Positions 35,969 through 45,592 of a DNA stretch of 64,000 bases are shown here, in pieces. This stretch comes from Parasphingorhabdus sp. (GTDB lineage Bacteria > Pseudomonadota > Alphaproteobacteria > Sphingomonadales > Sphingomonadaceae): NCBI GenBank assembly GCA_030373505.1, contig JAUCYS010000007.1:1-64000 (forward strand). Direction: 5' to 3'. Each line of letters begins with the position of its first letter. Within the stretch, counting starts at the first letter, position 1. Both the position numbers and the translations under genes were made by a program. Below the pieces are notes generated by a model. The model saw nothing but the letters and a program-made list of their open reading frames with translations. It searched no databases and was not told where the DNA came from.

Positions 35969-37129
35969 CTATTCGAGGATCGATTGATATTTCTGGCTGA
36001 AAACATCGCGTCCGACGATATAGCGCATGATCTCGCTCGATCCGGCATAGATCCGGCTCATGCGGGCGTCGGTGAAGATACGGCTGATCTCATATTCCTT
36101 CATATAGCCGGCGCCGCCGTGCAGCTGCAGCCCGAGATCGGCCATTTCCCATTCGATCTCGCTGCCCAGCATCTTGCCCTTCGCAGCGATATTGGCGTTG
36201 AGCCCGCCCTGATTGTGAATCTCGACGCAATGGTCGACATAGACCTGCAGCATGTCGATTTTTGCATCCATTTCGGCCATTTTGAACTGGGTATTCTGCA
36301 TATCCGACAATTTCTTGCCGAAAACATCTCGTTCCATGACAAATTCGCGGGTCACGTCGAAGGCACGCCGCGCCGAGGCGGCATAGCCGACCATCGCGAT
36401 CAGCCGTTCCTCGGCCAGCCCCTCCATCAGGTGGATGAAGCCCTTGCCGGGCGTGCCCAGGGTATTTTCCTTCGGTATCCTGACGTCGTTGAAGAACAGC
36501 TCGGCGGTATCCTGCGCGTGCAGGCCGATCTTTTCGAGATTCTTGCCGCGCTCGAAGCCCTCCATGCCGCGCTCGACGATCAGCAGCACCATCGCATGCT
36601 TGTCGTCGACACCGTCGATCTTGGCGGCGACGATCACGACATCGGCATTGATGCCGTTGGAAATATAGGTTTTTGAACCATTCAGCAGCCAGTGGTCGCC
36701 CATGTCCTTCGCCATGGTCTTCATGCCGGACAGATCGCTGCCGGCGCCCGGCTCGGTCATCGCTACGGCGAGGATCGTCTCGCCGCTGACGCATTTCGGC
36801 AGGAAGCGCTCGCGCTGCTCCTCGTTGCCGATATTCTTCAGATAGGGCCCGACCAGCCGGCTGTGCAGCGTGTTATACCATTCGCCGCAGCCCGCCCGGG
36901 CGGTTTCCTCGATGATGATCTGCTCGTAGCGGAAATCATTGTCGCCCATCCCGGCATATTTTTCGTCCGGCCAGATCATCAGAAAGCCCTGATCGCCAGC
37001 TTTCCTGAATATTTCCCGGTCGACGATTCCCGCCTCGCGGAATTCGTCCATCCGCGGCGCGACCTCGTCGGCGAGAAAACGGCGATAGGCATCGCGAAAC
37101 ATATGCTGTTCTTCGGTAAATTTGCGCAT
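35969..37129 (-). CDS. Acyl-CoA dehydrogenase (long-chain type)
   Basis: FAD-dependent alpha,beta-dehydrogenase of 386 residues. MTEPGAGSD and KTYISNGINADVVIVAAK bind FAD and substrate; GSSEIMRYIVGRD is the C-terminal signature. The MCAD-type catalytic Glu position (IY-E-G) is Ala here (IYAGSSEIM). A Glu in GLAEERLIA on helix G is a likely base, as in long-chain and isovaleryl-CoA dehydrogenases. It lies upstream of the thiolase-fadB unit on the same strand and supplies the first beta-oxidation step. Confidence 0.9.
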   Translation of the reverse strand: MRKFTEEQHMFRDAYRRFLADEVAPRMDEFREAGIVDREIFRKAGDQGFLMIWPDEKYAGMGDNDFRYEQIIIEETARAGCGEWYNTLHSRLVGPYLKNIGNEEQRERFLPKCVSGETILAVAMTEPGAGSDLSGMKTMAKDMGDHWLLNGSKTYISNGINADVVIVAAKIDGVDDKHAMVLLIVERGMEGFERGKNLEKIGLHAQDTAELFFNDVRIPKENTLGTPGKGFIHLMEGLAEERLIAMVGYAASARRAFDVTREFVMERDVFGKKLSDMQNTQFKMAEMDAKIDMLQVYVDHCVEIHNQGGLNANIAAKGKMLGSEIEWEMADLGLQLHGGAGYMKEYEISRIFTDARMSRIYAGSSEIMRYIVGRDVFSQKYQSILE

Positions 37130-37183
37130 GGGACTGTCCTTTGGCCAGAGGGGATGAGGCGGGCTCGCAGCGCTCCGCCTTTG

Positions 37184-37202
37184 GGGCGGTCTTAATCCGC
37201 CC
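37184..37202. promoter_or_regulatory. Inverted repeat in a divergent intergenic region
   Basis: GGGCGG-TCTTAAT-CCGCCC lies between the divergent acyl-CoA dehydrogenase and FMN reductase genes. An alternative stem, CCGCC/GGCGG, overlaps it. A regulatory role is possible but unproven. Confidence 0.3.
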
Positions 37203-37269
37203 GGTTTAATCGGTCAATTAAGAAACAAGCCCGTTGCAATTGCCGGGCATTCCTCGGTATGGCAGCACC

Positions 37270-37836
37270 GTGGACAAGACAAAAAAACCCTTCATCCTTG
37301 GCCTTGGTGGTACGACCAGCCCCGTTTCCTCGACCGAGATGGCGCTGGCGATTTCGCTCGAAGCCGCAGAAGCCGCAGGAGCGGAGACCGAATTGTTCGG
37401 ATCGGATCGAATGATGGCGCTGCCGCATTATCGCTCCGACCCGGCCGGAATCAACCAGACCGGCAAGGATCTGGTCGCGCTGGTGCGCCGCGCCGACGGG
37501 CTGATCCTGTCGAGCCCAGGCTATCACGGCACTGTTTCTGGTCTGGTCAAGAATGCCATCGACTATATCGAAGAAACTGCGACCGATGATCGCGTCTATC
37601 TGGATGGCCTGCCGATCGGGCTGATCGTCACCGCCTATGGCTGGCAAGCAGTCGGCAGCACGCTTGCTGCGCTGCGCTCGATCGTCCATTCGCTGCGCGG
37701 CTGGCCGACACCGCTCGGTGTGGGAATCAATGCATCGGGCGGCATGTTCCGCGACGGGGTCTGTGCGGACACCGGGGTGAACGAGCAGCTGAAACTGGTC
37801 GCCCAGCAGGTCATGCTGCGCGCCGAGGCGCGCTGA
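37270..37836 (+). CDS. NADPH-dependent FMN reductase family protein
   Basis: Flavodoxin-like fold protein of 188 residues from GTG 37270; a TTG at 37234 would add 12 residues. FILGLGGTTSPVSSTEMAL is the FMN-phosphate loop, LILSSPGYHGTVSGLVKNAIDY the P-G-Y-H/N-x-S-x-P-like flavin block of SsuE/MsuE/azoreductase relatives. It probably supplies reduced flavin or reduces quinones. It is a single gene convergent with the epimerase gene; the two stops are two bases apart. Confidence 0.85.
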   Translation: MDKTKKPFILGLGGTTSPVSSTEMALAISLEAAEAAGAETELFGSDRMMALPHYRSDPAGINQTGKDLVALVRRADGLILSSPGYHGTVSGLVKNAIDYIEETATDDRVYLDGLPIGLIVTAYGWQAVGSTLAALRSIVHSLRGWPTPLGVGINASGGMFRDGVCADTGVNEQLKLVAQQVMLRAEAR

Positions 37837-37837
37837 C

Positions 37838-38839
37838 TCAGGCCGGCGGCAGATTGCCGTAAAAATCCCGGTACCAGCGGACAAAGCGCTGCAGGCCGTC
37901 TTCCAGCATGACTTTTGGTTCATAGCCGGTCAGCGCATGCAATTTTGAGACATCGGCAAAGGTGGCGGTGACGTCGCCCGGCTGCATCGGGCGCATGATC
38001 TTCTGCGCCTCGATACCCAGCGATTCCTCCAGTGTCCGGATCATCTCCATCAGGCCGACCGGCCGGCTGTCGCCGATATTGAGAATGCGGTTGCTGTGCG
38101 GTTCCGGCGGACGGTCGAGCGCGCCGAGGATGCCGTCGACAATATCATCGATATAGGTGAAGTCGCGGGCCATCCTGCCCTCGCCGTAGACCTCGATCGG
38201 TTCGCCCGCCAGAATCTTCCGGGTGAAGCCGAAATAGGCCATGTCGGGCCGGCCCCAGGGGCCATAGACGGTGAAGAAACGCAGCCCGGTCTGCGGAAAG
38301 CCGTAGAGTTTCGCATAGGACTGGCTCATCAGCTCGCAGGATCGCTTGGTCGCGGCGTAGAGCGAGACGGGGTCATTGACCGGTTCGTCTTCGGTAAAGC
38401 CGACGCCGCCCATCGGTTTGTCGCCATAGACCGAGCTGGAGGAGGCGTAGACAAGGTGCCGGAAATTCTCGGCATGGCGGCTGGCCTCCAGCAGCGACAA
38501 ATGGCCCTGCAGATTGGATTTCTGATAGGCGAACGGATTGTCGATACTGTAGCGCACCCCTGCCTGGGCAGCGAGATGAATGATCCGCTGCACGCCGCTG
38601 TCCACAACCAGCGCCTTGACGGCATCGGCATCGGATATGTCCATTTCGGCAAAGCGGAAGCCGTCCAGGGCATTGAGATTGGCAAGCCGGGCCGCCTTCA
38701 GCGCCGGATCATAATAATCGTTGAGATTGTCGATCCCGATCACCGATTCCCCGCGCTCGACCAGTCGCGTCGAAACCGCATGGCCAATGAAACCGGCGGC
38801 ACCGGTTACAAGAATCGGGGAAATATCGGTGTCTGGCAT
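37838..38839 (-). CDS. NAD-dependent UDP-sugar epimerase (UDP-glucuronate 4-epimerase-like)
   Basis: Extended SDR of 333 residues. VTGAAGFIGHAV is the NAD-binding GxxGxxG, YASSSSVYGDKPMG carries the catalytic Ser, and YAATKRSCELM the YxxxK pair. GIDNLNDYYDPALKAARL and RFFTVYGPWGRPDMAYFGFT are typical of UDP-glucuronate 4-epimerases (LpsL/CapI). It would supply UDP-galacturonate for surface polysaccharide or glycosphingolipid synthesis. No glycosyltransferase neighbours are present. Confidence 0.88.
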   Translation of the reverse strand: MPDTDISPILVTGAAGFIGHAVSTRLVERGESVIGIDNLNDYYDPALKAARLANLNALDGFRFAEMDISDADAVKALVVDSGVQRIIHLAAQAGVRYSIDNPFAYQKSNLQGHLSLLEASRHAENFRHLVYASSSSVYGDKPMGGVGFTEDEPVNDPVSLYAATKRSCELMSQSYAKLYGFPQTGLRFFTVYGPWGRPDMAYFGFTRKILAGEPIEVYGEGRMARDFTYIDDIVDGILGALDRPPEPHSNRILNIGDSRPVGLMEMIRTLEESLGIEAQKIMRPMQPGDVTATFADVSKLHALTGYEPKVMLEDGLQRFVRWYRDFYGNLPPA

Positions 38840-38965
38840 ATTGGTTTCCGCAAAAAGTTGATCGCAGGTTGTCTAGCATGAACCGGTAAAGATTTCGCAA
38901 GGGAAACGGTTGTCCAGCGTTGCGCGACCCTATGCGGCCCCTGCATCACGGAAGCCGTAAAGAAA

Positions 38966-38999
38966 AACGGCGGCGCTTTTCAGCACCGCCGTTCTTTTT
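38966..38999 (-). terminator. Intrinsic terminator of the TonB-dependent receptor gene
   Basis: AACGGCGGCGC pairs with GCACCGCCGTT (one mismatch) across a 6-base loop. A-rich sequence on its left gives a T-run in the minus-strand transcript; T's on its right mean it may also act on the plus strand. Confidence 0.82.
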
Positions 39000-39015
39000 G
39001 TCTCTTCTGGTTCGC

Positions 39016-42000
39016 TTAGAATTCGTAGCGAACACCCAGCTGGATCCGCCACAAGGATGCGGACAGGTTCTGGAAGTTGGTATCGTCGGGGTTGAAGCCC
39101 TTCATCACGTACCGGCCATTGGCATCGACGCCGCCAGTGATCAGCGGAGTGGTATAGTTGCGCGACCGGAACAGGTTGGCGCCGCTGTCGATCAGGTTCA
39201 GGAAATTGTTGAAGTCGGCAAAGACCTGGATCTTGTCTTCGACACCGAACAGGCGACCCGGTCCGGGCAGTTCCTGCGACAGGCGCATATCAAGATCAAA
39301 GAACCAGTCATTGCGGCAGCTATTGCGCGGGATCGACTGTCCGCGATATTTCGCGATGCACTTGTTGGCATTGATATAGCTGTCGAGACCCGCAGCCGCA
39401 TCGGCAGCCGTCTGGACCACATTGCCGCCGACAACATTGTCGACATAGACGACATTGGGGTCAGTCAGGCCGGTCGGTACGTAAAGCAGCGCATTGTCGT
39501 TGCCCGATGCAGAGTCGTTGAACACGTTACCATTGTCAAAGGTCACGCTGTATGGACGGCCCGAACGTGCGACAAAGACAAAGCCCAGCTGGGTTGCGAG
39601 ATCGCTGAAGAATTCCTCGCGGAAATTCATCGCCCAGGTGATATTGTGGCGCGATTCATATTCCGAAGTTGCCACTGCATTGTTCTGACGGTCGAATGAG
39701 GCAACAATATCGTAGCTCGAGGTTGCCGTCGAGCTGGCATTGTAGCGGTTGTTCTTGGCGTTGGTATAGGCATAGCCGAGGTTAAAGCTGACGCTGCCGT
39801 TGTCGGTCAGCAGGCCGCCATTCCAATATTTGGAGAGGCGGACCGAAGCGACATGGCTGTTGAAGGCCTTGCCATTGGTCAGCTGGATTTCGTCGTCCCG
39901 GCGAGTGTTAAAACAAGCGGCCGTAACATTTTCATAGGTCGGTGAAAGGCCACCGGTGCCAACCAATGCAGCGTTACATCCAGCAGCATTCGGATCAATC
40001 GCCGCATAGATCGGCCGGCCATCAACCGTGAAACCATTCAGCCCCTTTCTGAAATCAACAACTTGCGAAAGATCAACAAAATCCGCAGGATTACGGAAAC
40101 GGCTGAAGATATAGTCAAAGTTCAGCTTCCAGTCGTCAAAGAAACCGCCGTTGCCCGTGCCGAATGTGGTCGAAACGCCAAAATTGGCACGCAGCACCGT
40201 TGGGGTCTTGAAGTTCGGGTCGGTCGACTGGGCATCCCCTTCGCCTGCAGCGGCTTTACCGATACCGTCGTCGACGGCACAGGTTGGCGCTGTCGGTGCT
40301 GCCCCGTTGGTCGGGACGGCGAGTTGGGTGCCAGCGGGGACGCAGCCTGGCACCCCGGTCTGTCCTTGGCCCACACCAAAACCATTGTTCTGGAACGCAT
40401 TCGACAGCCAGACAGAGGGATCGCCACCGGTGAAGATACCGACGCCGGCGCGGATTTGCGTATCGCTGAAGAAGCCATCGTTGAACATATCATAGGTGGC
40501 AGCAAAACGCGGCATCAGCACGGGATCCACCTTGCTGAACGCATTGGCGTTGGTGAAGCCGTAACGCTCCAAGAACAGCGGGTTTGCATCCGGTGCATCG
40601 CCGTCGAGCCAGTCGACGCGAACACCGCCCACCAGGGTCAGTTGGTCGGTGGCTTTCCATTCATCCTGTGCATAGATGGAGAACAGACCGCGTTTCCAGT
40701 TGGCTGCGGCAACATTGACATCACCGGAGCGCGAGAAATTGCCGTAAAATCCTGCTGCAGCATTGTCGGTCAGGCAGTTCGCGAGATCTCCACCCTGAAT
40801 TTGGCTGGCGGTCGGGAAGGTGTTGGAACCGCAAGCCAGCAGGCCGGCCTGCAGGTCGGCAACGTTTGCAAAGGTGAAGGTTCCGGTTGCGTTCTGCACG
40901 AACAGGTTGAACACCTTGGTCTGGTTGAGCTCGCCGCCCAGGGTCAGCTTGTGATCACCGGCTTCCAGATCGGCCTTGACCTTGAACTGGTTGATTTCGG
41001 TCTTCAGGTCATTGGCGGCACGGGAGAAACCGGGGCCAAAGACCAGCGAACCGGTTTCGCCATTGTCGGGGTTGGTCACGCCGACGACGATCCGCGGGAT
41101 CGGATTGCCAGTCTGGGCCTCGCCGCCGCCAACCGGATCCTGGAGATCCTGAACTTCCGAACGCGATGCCCGGATTTCGGTCGAGAAATTGTCGGTCCAG
41201 TTCGAGTAGAGGCGAGCCGAATAATAGTTCGATTCGGTACCCGAATTGTAGAAAGTGTTGTTACCGGAATAGGTGCGGCTCGAGGTGCTGACATCGTCCG
41301 AGCTGACCTTGGTTTCGTCCAGCCGCTGGTAGGTGGCCTCGAAACGGTGCTGGTCGTTGATCACCCAGTCGAGCCGCCCGAAGAAACGGCGGTTGGATTC
41401 CGGCAGATTGCGGGTGATGCCACCGGACTCGATGCCGAAATTCTGGCGAACGATGTCGGAGACATTGTTAAACTGCGCTTCGGTCACGAACGGCAGTTCG
41501 GTACCAAAACCAGAACCGATCGGTCCGGTAACCTGCGACGATCCCAGTTTGGCTTCTTCATAGCCGAACGAGAAGAACAGGTGATCCGGAATGATCGGAC
41601 CGGACAGGGTCGCGCCATAGCGTTTCTCGTTGAACGGATCGATGGTCAGGTCTGTGTCGGCAAATTTGTCGCCCTGCAGGCCGCTGTCGGAATAGGTGAA
41701 AAAGGCACTGCCGTGGAACTGGTTCTGGCCGGCCTTGGTCACGACGTTGATGGCGCAGCCGGTAAAGGCGCTATATTCGACATCATAAGGCGCGAATTCG
41801 ACCGAGGTTTCGGCGATGACGTCGAACGGCAGCGGCAGCGAGTTGCGCGAGGCAAAGGGGGTACCGTTAAGACCGTAAACGTCCGACTGGATGATGCCGT
41901 CGACCGAGAAGGAGTTGGCGCGGTCATTGCCGCCGAGGCAGCTGACCCGGTCATTGGAACCGGAGCGATCAAGGCTGACGCGGGGATCGATGCGGATGAA

Positions 42001-42477
42001 GTCGCGAATATCGCGGGTCAGGGTCGGGAAGGTTCCCAGTTCGGCTGCGCCGAAGGACTGGCCGGGGCCGATTGCCAGCTGCGAAATCGCGACCCGTGCG
42101 CCGGTGACGACGATCACATTTTCGCTGGCGCCGCTGGTCAGCGTAAAGCCAAGCGTGGTGTTGCCCTGCAGGTTGATGCTGACATTTTCAAGGGTCTGGC
42201 CTTCATAACCCGGTGCAGTAGCGGTTACCGTGTACGGTCCGCCGGTGGTCAGGCTTTCGGCCCGGAACTGGCCGGACGCGCCCGCCGAAATGGAGCGCTG
42301 TGCGCCGGTCCGGGTGTCGGTGACGACCACGGTCGCGCCAGACAGCGGATTGCCGGATTCATCGCTGACCGTTCCTTCAATACCGGAGGTGATTTGCTGC
42401 GCTGCTGCCGGCACGGCCATCAGGCCGGCGGTGGACAGGCTGACAACGCTGGCAGCCAGAAGATATTTGATTTTCAT
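39016..42477 (-). CDS. TonB-dependent receptor, Oar-like
   Basis: Outer-membrane receptor of 1153 residues. A signal peptide (MKIKYLLAASVVSLSTAGLM, cleaved near AAAQQ) precedes a carboxypeptidase-regulatory-like domain (GIEGTVSDESGNPLSGATVVV). A plug region follows (FPTLTRDIRDFIRIDPRVS), then a long barrel ending in QLGVRYEF with the C-terminal Phe sorting signal. The N-terminal domain and size match Oar/OmpA-related receptors. ATG at 42477 is chosen because the signal peptide starts there. The substrate is unknown; there are no transporter neighbours. Confidence 0.9.
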   Translation of the reverse strand: MKIKYLLAASVVSLSTAGLMAVPAAAQQITSGIEGTVSDESGNPLSGATVVVTDTRTGAQRSISAGASGQFRAESLTTGGPYTVTATAPGYEGQTLENVSINLQGNTTLGFTLTSGASENVIVVTGARVAISQLAIGPGQSFGAAELGTFPTLTRDIRDFIRIDPRVSLDRSGSNDRVSCLGGNDRANSFSVDGIIQSDVYGLNGTPFASRNSLPLPFDVIAETSVEFAPYDVEYSAFTGCAINVVTKAGQNQFHGSAFFTYSDSGLQGDKFADTDLTIDPFNEKRYGATLSGPIIPDHLFFSFGYEEAKLGSSQVTGPIGSGFGTELPFVTEAQFNNVSDIVRQNFGIESGGITRNLPESNRRFFGRLDWVINDQHRFEATYQRLDETKVSSDDVSTSSRTYSGNNTFYNSGTESNYYSARLYSNWTDNFSTEIRASRSEVQDLQDPVGGGEAQTGNPIPRIVVGVTNPDNGETGSLVFGPGFSRAANDLKTEINQFKVKADLEAGDHKLTLGGELNQTKVFNLFVQNATGTFTFANVADLQAGLLACGSNTFPTASQIQGGDLANCLTDNAAAGFYGNFSRSGDVNVAAANWKRGLFSIYAQDEWKATDQLTLVGGVRVDWLDGDAPDANPLFLERYGFTNANAFSKVDPVLMPRFAATYDMFNDGFFSDTQIRAGVGIFTGGDPSVWLSNAFQNNGFGVGQGQTGVPGCVPAGTQLAVPTNGAAPTAPTCAVDDGIGKAAAGEGDAQSTDPNFKTPTVLRANFGVSTTFGTGNGGFFDDWKLNFDYIFSRFRNPADFVDLSQVVDFRKGLNGFTVDGRPIYAAIDPNAAGCNAALVGTGGLSPTYENVTAACFNTRRDDEIQLTNGKAFNSHVASVRLSKYWNGGLLTDNGSVSFNLGYAYTNAKNNRYNASSTATSSYDIVASFDRQNNAVATSEYESRHNITWAMNFREEFFSDLATQLGFVFVARSGRPYSVTFDNGNVFNDSASGNDNALLYVPTGLTDPNVVYVDNVVGGNVVQTAADAAAGLDSYINANKCIAKYRGQSIPRNSCRNDWFFDLDMRLSQELPGPGRLFGVEDKIQVFADFNNFLNLIDSGANLFRSRNYTTPLITGGVDANGRYVMKGFNPDDTNFQNLSASLWRIQLGVRYEF

Positions 42478-42728
42478 GATATGAATTCCCCGTTCATGAA
42501 CCACTAGAAAAATAAAAATGTCATAAGATGATCGACTGCAAACTATTGACAGTGAGATCAAAGCAGGCCGTCTCTAGGACCCATAAATGACAGTTTTGTC
42601 TCAAGTGAAACGAGAAATGCCGCGGTGCAGCATTTTATTTATTTTAGGCAGGGTTCCGGATGCGTTTTTCCGGCAGAAAATCGGATTTTCCGTCAGGAGC
42701 TGGTCAGCCATCCCCTTGTTTTACAGCG

Positions 42729-43334
42729 TTATATTCGGGACATGATGCTTTCGAACAGGTCGTCGAAGGCGGGTCCCCACTGTTGCGAATTTATCACGAT
42801 ATCGGCGTGAACTTTTGATGGCTCGACATGGAGGTCGTGCATCGGACCGACCTGATTGGCGAACTGATCGTGCACCGATTGCGCCGTGCGCCCGCGCTCG
42901 CGGACGTCGCGTTCGAGTCGCCGGGCAAAGCGCGTTTCGGAATCGCATTCGACGAAAATGCTGAGATCGAGAAGCTCGCGCAGCGGCTGGTGCTGGAGGA
43001 TCAATATGCCGTCGATCAGGATCACCGGCCGCGCTTCGGTCCGCTCGGTCTCGACCTTTGGCATATGGGTCGGGAAATCATAGAGCGGCCGGTCAATCGC
43101 CTGGCCTTTTTTCAGCTGCTCCAGCTGCGCGCACAGCTGCTCGAAATCCACCGCATCGGGATGGTCGAAATTGGGACCGCCCTTGCCAGCGGGGGCATCG
43201 CCCAGCCCGAAAAAATAGTCGTCCTGCGGCAGGATGACGCATTGCTCGGGGCCCAGCTTCTCGAATATCCTGCGCGTCAGGGTGGTCTTGCCGGAACAGC
43301 TGCCGCCACTGATGCCGACCGCTTTGGGCCTCAT
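42729..43334 (-). CDS. udk: Uridine kinase
   Basis: P-loop kinase of 201 residues that phosphorylates uridine/cytidine for pyrimidine salvage. ISGGSCSGKTTLTRRI is the Walker A, QDDYFFGLGD the substrate Asp region, and YDFPTHMP and ILIDGILIL (Walker B) follow in family order. The ATG overlaps the TGA of the oxygenase gene upstream (ATGA). It is near a nucleoside transporter, which fits a salvage role. PRK/panK relatives are the alternative, but the YDFPTH block favours Udk. Confidence 0.86.
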   Translation of the reverse strand: MRPKAVGISGGSCSGKTTLTRRIFEKLGPEQCVILPQDDYFFGLGDAPAGKGGPNFDHPDAVDFEQLCAQLEQLKKGQAIDRPLYDFPTHMPKVETERTEARPVILIDGILILQHQPLRELLDLSIFVECDSETRFARRLERDVRERGRTAQSVHDQFANQVGPMHDLHVEPSKVHADIVINSQQWGPAFDDLFESIMSRI

Positions 43335-44275
43335 ATCAGGCCGATCTCGCGGAGCCGCTGCTGCAGATAGTCATGGGCGGTGATCGACTCCGGATAGTGA
43401 TCGGGATGGGCCGCGTCGATGCAGCTGGGCAGCGTCTCGATCAGATAGTCTGGCCGGAAGTGCAGGAAGAAAGGCATCGAATAGCGGGAGAAGCCGCGCC
43501 GCTCCGGGGCCGGGTTGACCACGCGGTGAGTGGTCGACGGCAAGCGGTTGTTGGTCAGCCGCTGCAGCATGTCGCCGATATTCACTGCCAGCTCGCCGGC
43601 CTTCGGGGTGACGGCGCGCCACTTGCCCTTGCGGTCGAGCAGTTCGAGGCCCGCTTCCTCGGCGCCGATCAGCAGGGTGATGGTGTTGATATCCTCGTGC
43701 GCGCCAGCCCGGACGGCGGGAGAATCCTCGGGTACCGGCGGATAGTGGATCAGCCGCATCACCGAATTGCCGTCGCGCACCGTGTCGACGAAGAAATCGG
43801 GGGCAAGGTCCAGATATCGGGCGATCGCTTCCAGAATGCGTGCGCCCGCCTTGTCGAAGGCGGCGAACATTTCAAGATAGGTTTCGCGAAAGCCGTCCAG
43901 TTCCTTTGGCCAGACATTGGCGGGCATATAGGGTTCGAACCTGTGACCGGCAGGCAGCTCCCGGCCGATATGCCAGAATTCCTTGAGATCGCTGATATCG
44001 GAATCCTTGGCGCTCTCCGTCCCGAACGGGGTGTAGCCGCGAGCCCCGCCGCCGCCGGCGATATGATAGGCGCGCTTCACATCCTCGGGCAGCGCGAAAA
44101 AGACACGCGACATGGCCTCTGCCCGCGCGATCAGCTCTGCCGGGATGCCATGGTCGGCGACCACCGCAAAGCCCCAGTCGGCGAAGCTGCGACCGATGCG
44201 GTCGGCAAAGCCATCGGGATCCTGGTCGGCCAGGGCGAGCGAAACGGCGGATAAACTGTCTGCGGTCTGGGTCAT
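43331..44275 (-). CDS. 2-oxoglutarate/Fe(II) oxygenase, isopenicillin-N-synthase family
   Basis: A 314-residue non-heme iron oxygenase. The N-terminal DIOX_N region (FADWGFAVVADHGIP) and the DSBH core are present: HEDINTITLL supplies the His-x-Asp, STTHRVVNP the second His, and RYSMPFFLHF the R-x-S that binds 2-oxoglutarate. The family includes ethylene-forming, gibberellin and many unknown oxygenases. There is no peptide synthetase nearby, so it is not an antibiotic gene. Its stop is coupled to udk, and the link to nucleoside metabolism is only positional. Confidence 0.86.
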   Translation of the reverse strand: MTQTADSLSAVSLALADQDPDGFADRIGRSFADWGFAVVADHGIPAELIARAEAMSRVFFALPEDVKRAYHIAGGGGARGYTPFGTESAKDSDISDLKEFWHIGRELPAGHRFEPYMPANVWPKELDGFRETYLEMFAAFDKAGARILEAIARYLDLAPDFFVDTVRDGNSVMRLIHYPPVPEDSPAVRAGAHEDINTITLLIGAEEAGLELLDRKGKWRAVTPKAGELAVNIGDMLQRLTNNRLPSTTHRVVNPAPERRGFSRYSMPFFLHFRPDYLIETLPSCIDAAHPDHYPESITAHDYLQQRLREIGLI

Positions 44276-44319
44276 GCTCTTAAAATGTGTCCTCGGGCGC
44301 GTTTGTCAATCGGGATCGC

Positions 44320-45555
44320 TCAGCCGAGCGACAGCAATATGCCGGCCAGCGCCGCGCTCATCAGGTTGGCCAGCGAACCTGCCGCCAGCGCGCGCAGACC
44401 GAGCCGGGCAATGACCGGCCGCTGGTTGGGCGCGAGACCGCCGGTGACCGCAAGCTGGATGGCGATGCTGCTGAAATTGGCGAAGCCGCACAGGGCGAAG
44501 ATCACGATCGCGTTGGTCAGCGGCGAGATGCCGTCCTGCATCTTGCCGAGCTCGATGAAAGCGACAAATTCGTTGAGCACGACCTTGGTGCCGAACAGGC
44601 CGCCGGCCCCCAGCGCCTCGTCCCACGGCACACCGATCAGATACATGATCGGCGCGAAAATATAGCCGATCACCTGCTGGAAACTGAGCTCGGGATAGCC
44701 GAACCAGCCGCCGACGCCTGCAAGCAGACCATTGGCCAGCGCGACCAGCGCGACAAAGGCCAGCACCATCGCGCCGACTGCCACTGCCAGCTTGACCCCG
44801 GTCTGTGCGCCCATGCCGGCGGCCATGATGATATTGGCGGGCTTCTCGTCTTCATATTCGACCGCCATCACCAGTTCTTCCGGCGCCGGATCCTCGGGAT
44901 TGTCCGGCATGATGATCTTGGCCATCAATATGCCGCCCGGTGCCGACATGAACGCGGCGGCGAGCAGATAGTCGATGCGGATACCCATCGCGGCATAGGC
45001 GGCGAGGATCGTGCCGGCGACGCCGGCCATGCCGACGCTCATCACGGTGAACAGCTGCGACTGGGTCAGGCTGGCGAGATAGGGACGGATGACCAGCGGC
45101 GATTCGGACTGGCCGACAAAGATATTGGCAGCGGCGCAGAGCGATTCCACCTTGGAAATGCCAGTGATCTTCTGGATGCCGCCACCGACCCATTTTATGA
45201 TGAACTGCATCACGCCGAGATAATAGAGGATCGAGATCAGCGCCGAGAAGAAGATGATCACCGGCAGGGCGGCAATGGCGAAGCTGTTGCCGCCAATCGT
45301 CGGATCGGCGAGCGGGCCGAAGATGAAATTGGTACCGGCCGAGGCATAGCCGAGCAGATTGGAGACGCCGAACGCCATTGCCTGGATGATCCGCTTGCCG
45401 GCCGGGACATATAGCACGATCACGGCGATGCCGGCCTGCAGGGCAAAAGCGGCACCGACCACGCGGAACCGGATATTGCGCCGCCCGGTCGACAGGGCAA
45501 AGGCAATCAGCAGGATCAGCGCCATGCCGGCGAGGCTGGTCAGGATTGGCATCAT
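44320..45555 (-). CDS. nupC: Concentrative nucleoside transporter (NupC/CNT family)
   Basis: Integral membrane Na+ or H+/nucleoside symporter of 411 residues with about ten helices. VESLCAAANIFVGQSESPLVIRPYL is seen as AAANIFVGQSESPLVI, the family nucleoside-binding block; LNEFVAFIELG and FALCGFANFSSIAIQ are conserved C-terminal motifs. The start is ATG at 45555 or 45552. It is 44 bases upstream of the oxygenase-udk pair on the same strand, so uptake and phosphorylation of nucleosides are probably linked. Confidence 0.92.
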   Translation of the reverse strand: MMPILTSLAGMALILLIAFALSTGRRNIRFRVVGAAFALQAGIAVIVLYVPAGKRIIQAMAFGVSNLLGYASAGTNFIFGPLADPTIGGNSFAIAALPVIIFFSALISILYYLGVMQFIIKWVGGGIQKITGISKVESLCAAANIFVGQSESPLVIRPYLASLTQSQLFTVMSVGMAGVAGTILAAYAAMGIRIDYLLAAAFMSAPGGILMAKIIMPDNPEDPAPEELVMAVEYEDEKPANIIMAAGMGAQTGVKLAVAVGAMVLAFVALVALANGLLAGVGGWFGYPELSFQQVIGYIFAPIMYLIGVPWDEALGAGGLFGTKVVLNEFVAFIELGKMQDGISPLTNAIVIFALCGFANFSSIAIQLAVTGGLAPNQRPVIARLGLRALAAGSLANLMSAALAGILLSLG

Positions 45556-45592
45556 GTCTGCCTTCCGGACACGGATGGGGGCGGCATTTGCT

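Noticed and set aside
37206-37221. TTAA-N8-TTAA in the FMN reductase promoter region
   Set aside because: Spacing is 8; the pattern is probably chance in an AT-rich patch.
40063-42507. An 814-codon plus-strand open frame opposite the TonB-dependent receptor
   Set aside because: The minus-strand gene has a signal peptide and C-terminal sorting signal; the plus-strand frame has no domain features.
43331-44275. Antibiotic biosynthetic cluster based on the isopenicillin-N-synthase-like protein
   Set aside because: No peptide synthetase, acyltransferase or regulator is nearby; the family is mostly general 2OG oxygenases.
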